From contig CAYVUV010000183.1 in NCBI GenBank assembly GCA_964455095.1, positions 1 to 5,927 of the forward strand: DNA of 5,927 nucleotides, given 5' to 3'. Below are positions 1 to 5,776 of this stretch, piece after piece. Position 1 is the first letter of the stretch. Every line of letters starts with the position of its first letter. The translations under genes were made by a program, and so were the position numbers. Source of the DNA: CAYVUV01 sp964455095 (GTDB lineage Bacteria > Desulfobacterota > Binatia > HRBIN30 > CADEER01). The notes beneath the pieces were generated by a model. That model made no database searches, was not told where the DNA came from, and saw only the letters and a program-made list of their open reading frames with translations.

Positions 1-54
1 GATGGGAGAGGAGGAGCGGTGCAACACGGTGGGCTTCGCCGCCATTTCATCCCC

Positions 55-99
55 CTCATCCTGACCGTCTCCCATCCGGGAGAAGGAACCCTTGTCCGA
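55..99. repeat. Dispersed palindromic repeat (REP-like), copy 1
   Basis: This 45-nt element matches 3542-3586 at 42 of 45 positions in the same orientation, counted by eye. Its core at 65-86 is a hairpin with arms CCGTCTCCC and GGGAGAAGG around the loop ATCC; one pair in the stem is mismatched here and intact in the other copy. The element lies 120 nt upstream of the synthetase start and does not fit a coding role. REP-like elements of this kind are usually scattered through intergenic DNA. The first bases of the window (GATGGGAG, 1-8) are an inverted copy of 69-76 and may be the edge of another member. Confidence 0.75.
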
Positions 100-219
100 G
101 GGATTCGGAAATTGGGCGCGGAAGCCCGCAGCCATTGATCCCGGCGGCGGACGTGTGTTAGCCGCAGAGACTCCGCGCCTCCCGCTTGCACCACCGCACG
201 ACCAAAGGAGCCTATTCGC

Positions 220-1827
220 ATGCCCGAGTGGAATCTCGCCGACTGCCTCGAGCGCATTGCCGCGATCCGCGGCGATGAAGAGGCCCTGCTGCAGGGGGAG
301 CGCCGTATCTCGTGGCGGCAGCTCGAGCGCCGCGCCACCAACCTGGCGGCGTGGATGGTCGAGCGCGGTGCCGGACATCAGGGCAAGGTCGCGATCTACA
401 CCTACAACCATCCGGCTTACATGGAAGCGTGCTTCGCCGCCTTCAAGGCCGCGCTGGTTCCCGTCAACGTCAACTACCGCTACCGCGAGGACGAGCTGCG
501 CTATCTGCTCGACAACGCCGACGCGGAGATCATCGTCGTGCACGAGGACTTTGCCGAGCTGCTGGCCACGCTGCTCCCCGAGCTGCCGAAGGTCCGCGGC
601 GTGCTCGTCGTCGGCGACGGCGGCGCCGCGCTGCCCGGCGCCAGCGATTACGAGACCGTGGCCGAGACCGACCGGCCGGCGCCGGCGCGCCCGCGCAGCG
701 GCGACGACATGATGTTTCTCTACACCGGCGGCACCACCGGCATGCCCAAGGGCGTCATGTGGCGCCAGCACGACTTGTACTTCCGCTTCGCCGCCGGCGG
801 GCTCGGACAAGCCCCGCCCGACATGGCAGCGCTCGAAGCGTTCGTCGCGGCGCCGCCGCTGCGCTTGCGCACGCTGATCGGCCCGCCGCTGATGCACGGC
901 ACCGGTTGGTTCACCGCCATGATCGCCTGGCTCACCGGCGGCACGGTGATCATGCTCGACGACCCGAAGTCATTCGACGCCGCGCAGCTGTGGGAGTTGG
1001 TCGAACGCGCCCGGCCGACGTCGATCACCATCGTCGGCGACTCGTTCGCCAAACCGATGCTGCGCGCACTGGAGAACGCCCCGCGCCCGTACGATCTCTC
1101 CTCGATTGCGATGATCGCGTCATCGGGCGTGATGTGGAGTCAGGAGACCAAGCAGGGCTTGCTGGTGCACAACCCCGCCATGATGCTGGTCGACGCGTTC
1201 AGCTCCTCCGAGGCCGTGGGGATGGGGATGTCCATCACCACCGCCGCGGGTGCCAGCTCGACCGCCAAGTTTCAGCTCACCGAGCGCACCAAGCTGTTCG
1301 ACGAGCATCTGAAGCTGATCGATACGGCGCCGGGTGCGAAAGGGCTGGTCGGCGTCGGCGGTCACCAACCGGTCGGCTACTACAAGGATCCGGAGAAGAG
1401 CGCCCGCACCTTCGTCGAGACGCCGCTGGGCCTGTTCTCGGTGCCCGGCGATTGGGCAGTGGTGAACGACGACGGCGTCACGCTGACGCTGCTCGGGCGC
1501 GGCTCGGTGTGCATCAACACCGGCGGCGAGAAGGTGTTTCCCGAAGAAGTCGAGGAAGTGGTCAAGCGCTATCCCGGCGTGAAGGACGCGGTGGTGGTCG
1601 GCGTGCCGGACGAGAAATGGGGCGAGGCGATCACGGCCGTGGTGTCGAGCACCGGCGCGCCGCTCGCACCCGAGGCGGTGCGCGCGTTCGTCAAGGAACA
1701 CCTCGCCGCCTACAAGGCGCCGAAACACGTGGTGGTGGTCGACGAGGTCTACCGCTCGCCGTCGGGCAAGGCGGACTTCAAACGCACCAAGCAAATGGCG
1801 ATCGACGCGCTCGCCGAGCGCGGCTGA
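220..1827 (+). CDS. FadD19-like acyl-CoA synthetase (AMP-dependent ligase)
   Basis: This 535-residue protein is a member of the adenylate-forming ANL superfamily, a cytoplasmic enzyme that activates a carboxylic acid with ATP to an acyl-adenylate and then transfers it to CoA. The main family motifs are present in order: the P-loop YTGGTTGMPKGV at residues 168-179, the acid motif DAFSSSEA at 325-332 (E331), the ribose-binding GDW at 410-412 (D411), the hinge region GRGSVCINTGGEKVFPEEVE at 426-445, and the catalytic-lysine motif PSGKADFK at 514-521 (K517). Length is normal for the family. The Gly after Thr in the P-loop, the following VMWRQHD and the SSSE form resemble the actinobacterial FadD17/FadD19 branch, which handles steroid side-chain or long-chain acids; that substrate is only a suggestion here. 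The ATG follows AAAGGAG (204-210) by 9 nt. It is the first gene of an operon with the ABM-domain gene downstream. Confidence 0.93.
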   Translation: MPEWNLADCLERIAAIRGDEEALLQGERRISWRQLERRATNLAAWMVERGAGHQGKVAIYTYNHPAYMEACFAAFKAALVPVNVNYRYREDELRYLLDNADAEIIVVHEDFAELLATLLPELPKVRGVLVVGDGGAALPGASDYETVAETDRPAPARPRSGDDMMFLYTGGTTGMPKGVMWRQHDLYFRFAAGGLGQAPPDMAALEAFVAAPPLRLRTLIGPPLMHGTGWFTAMIAWLTGGTVIMLDDPKSFDAAQLWELVERARPTSITIVGDSFAKPMLRALENAPRPYDLSSIAMIASSGVMWSQETKQGLLVHNPAMMLVDAFSSSEAVGMGMSITTAAGASSTAKFQLTERTKLFDEHLKLIDTAPGAKGLVGVGGHQPVGYYKDPEKSARTFVETPLGLFSVPGDWAVVNDDGVTLTLLGRGSVCINTGGEKVFPEEVEEVVKRYPGVKDAVVVGVPDEKWGEAITAVVSSTGAPLAPEAVRAFVKEHLAAYKAPKHVVVVDEVYRSPSGKADFKRTKQMAIDALAERG

Positions 1828-1849
1828 CTGAAGAACGAAGGAGAATGGA

Positions 1850-2131
1850 ATGCTCACAGTATTGGCGGAGCTGAAGGTTCGCGAAGACAAGGTCGAGGAG
1901 GCGAAGCAGGTGCTGCGCGACCTCGCCAAGGCGGTGAAGGCGAGCGAGCCCGGCACGCTCACGTACACGGTGCATCAGCGCAAGGACGATCCGCTGACGT
2001 TCGTCGTCTACGAGTGCTACCAGGACGAGGGCGCGTTCAACACGCACCTGACCAACCTGGCCCAGCACGCCGCGGGCTTTGCCGGCATTCTCGCCGGCGG
2101 TCCGCAGACCGTGTTCCTCGACCCGCTTTGA
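1850..2131 (+). CDS. ABM-domain protein, putative quinol monooxygenase family
   Basis: This 93-residue protein covers one antibiotic-biosynthesis-monooxygenase (ABM) domain, a ferredoxin-like fold that normally works as a dimer. Visible family traits are the N-terminal strand LTVLAELKV, a helix at about 11-32, the EPGTLTYTVHQ strand at 33-43, and FVVYECYQDEGAFNTHL at 51-67, with the typical E55, D59 and H66 spacing. Known members include YgiN-type quinol monooxygenases and ActVA-Orf6, which oxidise aromatic substrates without metal or cofactor; others have no known reaction. The start follows GAAGGAG (1837-1843) by 6 nt and lies 22 nt after the synthetase stop, so the two are very likely co-transcribed. 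It may process the ligand of the synthetase or handle a related quinone or aromatic compound, but this is inference. An ATG at 1845 is out of frame and was not chosen. Confidence 0.85.
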   Translation: MLTVLAELKVREDKVEEAKQVLRDLAKAVKASEPGTLTYTVHQRKDDPLTFVVYECYQDEGAFNTHLTNLAQHAAGFAGILAGGPQTVFLDPL

Positions 2132-2171
2132 TCTGAAACCAGGTCACAGCGGTTCGCTTCGCGGCCATCCC

Positions 2172-2340
2172 AATACCCCCCATCCAAACCTTCCCCGCAA
2201 GGGGGGGAAGGCGTCAGAGTTCCGGCGCCCTCCCCTCTCTCGGGGAGGATTTCAGCCTCCGGCGTTCTCCCCTCTCGGGGAGGATTTCAGCCTCCGGCGT
2301 CCTCCCCCTCGACGGGGGAGGATTGAGGTGGGGGTGATAT
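2172..2340. repeat. Cluster of palindromic repeats (BIME-like)
   Basis: Four consecutive hairpins fill this span, 41 nt after the ABM gene. The first has arms CCTTCCCC (2189-2196) and GGGGAAGG (2204-2211). The next three are tandem units starting TCCGGCG at 2221, 2258 and 2293. The outer ends are inverted versions of each other: ATACCCCCCATCC on the left, and GGATTGAGGTGGGGGTGATA on the right. Inverted palindromes bounding a direct-repeat interior resemble bacterial interspersed mosaic elements. No reading frame here looks like a gene. It may also stabilise or end the upstream operon transcript. Confidence 0.75.
2221..2328. repeat. Three tandem hairpin units, period 35-37 nt
   Basis: Unit 1 (2221-2257), unit 2 (2258-2292) and unit 3 (2293-2328) each begin TCCGGCG. 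Units 1 and 2 share the tail GGGGAGGATTTCAGCC; unit 3 diverges to GGGGGAGGATTGAGG. Each contains a stem: CCTCCCC/GGGGAGG (2229-2235 and 2242-2248), CTCCCC/GGGGAG (2267-2272 and 2277-2282), and CCTCCCCC/GGGGGAGG (2301-2308 and 2314-2321). Loops differ (TCTCTC, TCTC, TCGAC). Units 1 and 2 look recently duplicated, while unit 3 is an older or terminal copy. Confidence 0.8.
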
Positions 2341-2501
2341 GACATTGCTTCGACCGTCTTCCTTCACTGCGGACAGCGCGGATCACGGCGCTGCAGTGGG
2401 TCGATCAACGCATCCGCGGAATCCACCCTCCCTGAATCTACGCCCCCCACCTTGTGCGCCCCGATGCGTGCTGTAGAAAGGGCGATTACCTTTTTTCAGT
2501 T
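2341..2501 (+). other. Gene-free leader of the lipoprotein gene
   Basis: No gene is visible here. The one structured element is a bulged inverted repeat at 2365-2398: outer arms CACTG (2365-2369) and CAGTG (2394-2398), inner arms CAGCGC (2374-2379) and GCGCTG (2388-2393), an eight-base loop and an unpaired CGGA on the left. A short T-run (2491-2496) lies before the ribosome binding site. No convincing -35/-10 pair with normal spacing was found, so the promoter is not assigned. Confidence 0.4.
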
Positions 2502-2509
2502 GGAGGAGG
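2502..2509 (+). promoter_or_regulatory. Strong ribosome binding site (GGAGGAGG)
   Basis: A near-perfect Shine-Dalgarno sequence lies 6 nt before the ATG at 2516 and only 3 nt before the in-frame GTG at 2513. The spacing favours the ATG, which makes the protein one residue shorter than the longest open frame. Confidence 0.8.
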
Positions 2510-2515
2510 CGAGTG

Positions 2516-3436
2516 ATGAAGAAATCGAATCAAGTGGCGAAATGGCTCTCCGGTGGGGTGGCCCTGGCGATGTGCGTGACCATTGTCGGTTGCGGCGGTG
2601 GTGATGACGACGGTGGCGGCGGCGGCGGCACGCCCGCCCCGACGCGCACGGCAACGGCGACAACGGCGCCTGGCCAAGCAACGGCGACCCCTGTCGTATC
2701 CAACCCGACGCCGACGCGGACGCCGGCCAGCGGTGCGACGAACACCCCCAGCACTGGCGGCCCGCTGACGGGCTCCGCGGCCGTGCAGGCCTTTGCGGCC
2801 GGACTCACAACGCTGGTCGAGTTCGGCAATACGGCTTCCGGGTCCGCCGAGGGTACCGCGGCGCAGATCGTGCTGCCGCCCATTACGGCGGATTGCACGC
2901 CGAGCGGAACGGTGACGACGAGCTGCGTCGCGACGGGCACGGGCAGCGATACGACGCTGACATTCCACGACTGCCATAGCGTGAATGATGCGGGGGACGC
3001 CTTGATCGACGGGACCGTGGTTCAGTCGACCTCCAAGTCCTGTTTCACTCCGGTCACAGAGGGGGATACGTTCTCTTCGGCGATCGATGCCGACATCGAC
3101 GCGACCAGCGCGACCGGCGTCCACACCGTCGGCACGTTCGACGTCACGGTGGGCATCACGCTGACCGGTGGCGGCGGCTCCGAGTCCACCGTCAACGGGA
3201 CGGCCGACACCGACTGCGCCGGCGCGACGACGATCGTTACGGTCGAGCCCATCGTGGTCGTCGGCGGTGCCGATTGCCCGACGGCCGGCAAGGTGCGCGT
3301 CACGTTCTCGGACGGCACCAGCTTGGTGACCTACACGGCGACCGGCGGCATCGAGATCGACCTCGGCGACGACGGCTCGGTGGACGAGACGTTCGACAGC
3401 TGCGACGACACGGGACTGGCCGCCTGCCCGGCATAG
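2516..3436 (+). CDS. Secreted lipoprotein of unknown function, cysteine-rich
   Basis: This is a 306-residue protein I do not recognise as a named family. It begins MKKSN, has a hydrophobic stretch at about 11-25 and a lipobox-like IVGC with the modified Cys at C26, so it should be an exported, lipid-anchored envelope protein. Gly at +2 gives no inner-membrane retention signal. A low-complexity linker follows: a Gly/Asp run (27-38), then Thr/Pro/Ala-rich sequence (39-82) including PTPTRTP, a style common in uncultured deltaproteobacterial-type genomes. The remainder (83-306) is rich in Thr, Val, Gly and Asp and is probably beta-sheet. It has eight cysteines after the anchor (C127, C137, C153, C176, C234, C254, C296, C304), enough for four disulfides. 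DLGDDGSVD at 282-290 resembles a calcium-binding Asp loop. It appears monocistronic and convergent with the membrane-protein gene. The role is unknown; cell-surface binding or structure is a guess. Confidence 0.85.
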   Translation: MKKSNQVAKWLSGGVALAMCVTIVGCGGGDDDGGGGGGTPAPTRTATATTAPGQATATPVVSNPTPTRTPASGATNTPSTGGPLTGSAAVQAFAAGLTTLVEFGNTASGSAEGTAAQIVLPPITADCTPSGTVTTSCVATGTGSDTTLTFHDCHSVNDAGDALIDGTVVQSTSKSCFTPVTEGDTFSSAIDADIDATSATGVHTVGTFDVTVGITLTGGGGSESTVNGTADTDCAGATTIVTVEPIVVVGGADCPTAGKVRVTFSDGTSLVTYTATGGIEIDLGDDGSVDETFDSCDDTGLAACPA

Positions 3437-3454
3437 GCGGCGTACCAACCTGAG

Positions 3455-3490
3455 GCGACGGCCCTGCGCGTGCTCGCGCAGGGCTGTCGC
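3455..3490. terminator. 16-bp hairpin, possible terminator without T-tract
   Basis: The left arm at 3455-3470 (GCGACGGCCCTGCGCG) pairs with 3475-3490 (CGCGCAGGGCTGTCGC) around the loop TGCT; one pair is G-U in the plus-strand RNA. It begins 19 nt after the lipoprotein stop. Position and strength fit a transcription end or an mRNA 3' stabiliser, but no T-run follows on either strand, so it is not a canonical intrinsic terminator. Confidence 0.6.
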
Positions 3491-3541
3491 AGCCCTGCCA
3501 TCGCAACCGCGGCGGCGCATCTTGCAAGGTTTCCTCTCCCG

Positions 3542-3586
3542 CTCATCCTGACCTTCTCCCATCCGGGAGAAGGAACCCCCGTCCGA
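3542..3586. repeat. Dispersed palindromic repeat (REP-like), copy 2
   Basis: This matches 55-99 at 42 of 45 positions. Its core is a perfect 9-bp hairpin: CCTTCTCCC (3552-3560), loop ATCC, GGGAGAAGG (3565-3573). It sits between two convergent genes, 38 nt beyond the stop of the minus-strand membrane-protein gene, a usual place for REP-type elements, where it could protect or end transcripts. Confidence 0.78.
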
Positions 3587-3623
3587 TACGTCGCTGGAAT
3601 GTCGAGGCCGCAGTAGTCGGTGC

Positions 3624-5477
3624 CTAGCGCCCCGGCGGATCCGACGCCCGCGGCGGCATCCCCCACGCGTAGACCATGACGTGACCATCGTCGTACACGG
3701 TGGAGTCGGCCAGGTTGTTGCGCAACGCGGCGGCGAAGATGCGCTGTTGTGTCGTCGTGAGGAACTGGCGCTCGATGACGATGTACGTCGGGCCGAGCTC
3801 GGCCAGCAGCTCGTTGAGCGAATCCATTGAAGTGTACGCGCGGTCGATCATCTTCTCGCGGCGCAGCGCGGCGGGATTCATGCGCGACAAAAAGCCGCGC
3901 GCGATCGGCTTGTGGTGGATGGTCTGCAGCAGGTTGTACTTCTCGAGCTGCAGGAAATTGTCGGCGGGGAACTGCAGCAGGGCTGCCGGGCGCGGATCGG
4001 CGGCGATCTTGCGATAGGCCGGCGAGACATTGAGCGGCCAGGTCTCGAGCGGCCAGGCGGCGTAGTCGACCAGCAGCCACAAGGCGAGCAGCACGCCCAG
4101 TTTTGCCCGGCCCAGCGGCGAGCGGCGCACGGCGAACAGCGCGCCGAGACCGAAGGCGGCGAGCGTCCAGATCGCGAACGACGCCGGGGCCCAGAAGTAG
4201 GCCGGCGCATGGAAGATCTTGGCGATCGACTGCGGCGCGATCAGCAGCGCCCAATAGGGCAGGGGCAGCCACCAGTCGCGAAGGATCGCGCCGTACACAT
4301 GCAGATAGGGCCCGAACGCCAGCCCGGCGAAGGCGAGAGCCCCGAGTGTCCAGCCCGCCACCATGCGGCGCGCCGGGGCGCGCCAGGCCAGCACGGCCAG
4401 CAGCAGCGGCACGACGCCGACATAGGCGAGGCGGCCGCCTTCGCCGTTCAAACCGAAGGTCTCCATGCAGGGAGACTCGCGGCGCAGATACGCGTTCCAC
4501 GGCTCGGCCACGCTGCGCCAGAGGCCTTGCTGCGGACCCGGAATGACCAGCGCCGCGAGGTCCACCGAGTTGCGGCAGTCGTCGTCGATGTTCTTCGGCG
4601 CGTCGACGGCCTGCGTGCCGGTCGTCGCGTAGCGCGTGCGGATGACGTCGCGCACGGCCAACCCACCCATCGGCAGCGCCCCGACGGCCATGGCGAGGGC
4701 AATCACCACCAGGCGCTGGCGCCGCATCGCACCGGCCGGCTCGGTGAACAGCATCAGCGCCGACAGCCCCGCCCACAACAGCCCCAGGAACAGCGTGTAG
4801 TAGAGCGATTGGAAGGAGCACAGCGCGAAGCACAGCCCCGGAAGAATGAGCGCCCGCCGATCGCCGCGGCGCATCGCGCGCAGGAACAACCAGGTGAAGA
4901 GTGGAATCCAGTACGTCGCCGCGATCACCGGCATCGAGGCCCAGGTCTGGTGAAAGGCGGAGAAGCCGTAGCCGAAGCCCGCGATCAGCGCCGCCAGGCG
5001 CTGGCCGGTGATCATGTGGATGGCCGCATACGCTGCCAGCGCCGAGAGGAAGTAGCAGGCGAAGACGACGACGTTGATGCTGAGGATCAAGCCCGCCGTT
5101 CCCGGCACGGCGAGTTGCATCGGCAGCGTCAGCAGGCCGTGCAGGAAGTCGTGCGCCTGAAACACCAGACTCGCCTCGTGCGGATAGGTCAGATACGTCG
5201 TCGCAAACGGCGAGGCGCGCAGCTCGAGCAACGACTGCCGCACCCACCAGTAGTTCCAGAAGTTGAGGAGCGCATCGCCGACGAAAAACGTGATGTGGCT
5301 CAACGGCCGCATCACAATGCCGGCGCAGAAGTACAGCGTGATGGCGAAGTACAGCAGTGCCGGCCATAGCCGCTGAAGCCACTCCGGCCATCCCGTCCCT
5401 GGAGCGCGCCGCTTCCGCGGCGCCGGGTCGGGCGGTGGCGGGGCAGACTTATGCGCCTTCTCACGCGGTCGCGTCAC
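3624..5477 (-). CDS. Polytopic membrane protein, GT-C glycosyltransferase-like
   Basis: This is a 617-residue inner-membrane protein with no gene name I can assign. A basic, Pro-rich cytoplasmic N-terminus (1-30) precedes about 11-12 hydrophobic segments, roughly at 37-57, 127-150, 158-176, 182-200, 208-220, 224-244, 255-275, 351-365, 373-391, 403-414, 429-449 and 459-471. The first large loop (58-126) holds FVGDALLNFWNYWW (65-78); an acidic residue here, D68, is where GT-C enzymes keep their catalytic Asp/Glu. A second outer loop (276-350) and a soluble C-terminal domain (about 485-617, with LLQFPADN, QTIHHKPIARGFLSR and YIVIERQ) recall YfhO-type and related uncharacterised membrane proteins. 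Such enzymes transfer sugars from polyprenyl-phosphate donors to envelope glycans; that role is inferred. It appears monocistronic, convergent with the lipoprotein gene and divergent from the downstream cytochrome-like gene. The start is GTG; no ATG lies nearby. Confidence 0.85.
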   Translation of the reverse strand: MTRPREKAHKSAPPPPDPAPRKRRAPGTGWPEWLQRLWPALLYFAITLYFCAGIVMRPLSHITFFVGDALLNFWNYWWVRQSLLELRASPFATTYLTYPHEASLVFQAHDFLHGLLTLPMQLAVPGTAGLILSINVVVFACYFLSALAAYAAIHMITGQRLAALIAGFGYGFSAFHQTWASMPVIAATYWIPLFTWLFLRAMRRGDRRALILPGLCFALCSFQSLYYTLFLGLLWAGLSALMLFTEPAGAMRRQRLVVIALAMAVGALPMGGLAVRDVIRTRYATTGTQAVDAPKNIDDDCRNSVDLAALVIPGPQQGLWRSVAEPWNAYLRRESPCMETFGLNGEGGRLAYVGVVPLLLAVLAWRAPARRMVAGWTLGALAFAGLAFGPYLHVYGAILRDWWLPLPYWALLIAPQSIAKIFHAPAYFWAPASFAIWTLAAFGLGALFAVRRSPLGRAKLGVLLALWLLVDYAAWPLETWPLNVSPAYRKIAADPRPAALLQFPADNFLQLEKYNLLQTIHHKPIARGFLSRMNPAALRREKMIDRAYTSMDSLNELLAELGPTYIVIERQFLTTTQQRIFAAALRNNLADSTVYDDGHVMVYAWGMPPRASDPPGR

Positions 5478-5479
5478 GA

Positions 5480-5488
5480 CCTTACCTC
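5480..5488 (-). promoter_or_regulatory. Ribosome binding site for the membrane-protein gene
   Basis: Read on the minus strand this is GAGGTAAGG, with GAGG ending 7 nt before the GTG at 5477. It supports GTG as the start, since the next in-frame methionine is residue 56, inside or after the first membrane segment. Confidence 0.65.
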
Positions 5489-5504
5489 GCCCGTGCTGTC
5501 CGCG

Positions 5505-5523
5505 CCGCGATCATTCCGCGATC
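5505..5523. repeat. Pair of CCGCGATC direct repeats, 11-nt period
   Basis: CCGCGATC occurs at 5505-5512 and again at 5516-5523, separated by ATT. The 11-nt period places both on the same face of the DNA, about 28 nt upstream of the GTG of the membrane-protein gene. This is the arrangement of a tandem regulator site, but chance is possible in such GC-rich DNA. Confidence 0.35.
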
Positions 5524-5557
5524 CACTCCCCCTGCGCTTTGTCGGTAAGGGACTCAG

Positions 5558-5633
5558 GTCGGCCTGTGGTGCGCGGCGCATGGTAGGACCGACGCATAGC
5601 GGGTTCAACCAGGCGGCGGCCAGCGAGCCGCCG
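5558..5633. other. Two inverted repeats in the divergent intergenic region
   Basis: The first (5558-5593) pairs GTCGGCCT (5558-5565) with AGGACCGAC (5585-5593), allowing one bulged A, and has an inner TGCG/CGCA stem. The second (5614-5633) is CGGCGGC (5614-5620), loop CAGCGA, GCCGCCG (5627-5633). No gene fits this stretch. They could be operators or RNA structures; no known riboswitch consensus was recognised. Confidence 0.35.
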
Positions 5634-5734
5634 ACCCGGCTTGCTTCCCAGCTGCGCGAAAACCCCCTGAACCACCCCCCCCGACTCGGGAGAACGCGGC
5701 CCCGTTGGTTTGCTCGCCTGGGAAGCGCATTGGC

Positions 5735-5751
5735 TTGGCCGGCTTCTTGCC
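5735..5751 (+). promoter_or_regulatory. Candidate sigma-54 (-24/-12) promoter
   Basis: TTGGCCGGCTTCTTGCC matches the RpoN consensus TTGGCACG-N4-TTGCW at TTGGC, at the G closing the first block, and at TTGC. The invariant GG (5737-5738) and GC (5749-5750) are exactly 10 nt apart. The predicted transcript would start near 5762, leaving a leader of about 15 nt with AAGG (5764-5767) before the ATG at 5777. The spacing is what a real promoter would show. An upstream activator site has not been identified. Confidence 0.5.
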
Positions 5752-5776
5752 CTTCTCGAGGGCAAGGTATCCGGCA

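Noticed and set aside
312..1874. Second long plus-strand open frame over the synthetase
   Set aside because: Its translation is Arg/His/Ala-rich with no family motif, while the frame from 220 shows the main ANL motifs.
2221..2328. CRISPR array
   Set aside because: The three units are contiguous variants of one palindrome with no unique spacers, and there are no cas genes nearby.
2079..2342. Small open frame across the repeat cluster
   Set aside because: Its product is simply translated palindromic repeats (repeated PPLSRG-like strings) and it has no ribosome site; it also overlaps the end of the ABM gene.
2452..2477. Sigma-70 promoter TTGTGC with TGTAGA before the lipoprotein gene
   Set aside because: The spacer would be only 14 nt and both boxes are poor matches.
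3912..5369. Long plus-strand open frame opposite the membrane-protein gene
   Set aside because: Gln/Arg/Glu-rich antisense shadow produced by codon bias; no start signal and no recognisable domain.
3331..5391. Very long minus-strand open frame (686 codons) overlapping the membrane-protein gene
   Set aside because: It is rich in Arg, Ala, Pro and Gly without domains, lacks a ribosome site, and is the expected out-of-frame shadow of a GC-rich gene. The frame at 3624-5477 gives clear membrane segments instead.
5600..5617. GCGGGTTCAACC resembling a tRNA T-arm
   Set aside because: The needed closing CCCGC is missing and no acceptor, D or anticodon stems can be drawn around it.
5558..5660. c-di-GMP (GEMM-I) riboswitch, often found before deltaproteobacterial cytochrome genes
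   Set aside because: The conserved core bases of GEMM-I are not present in this structured stretch, and the best promoter candidate lies downstream of it.
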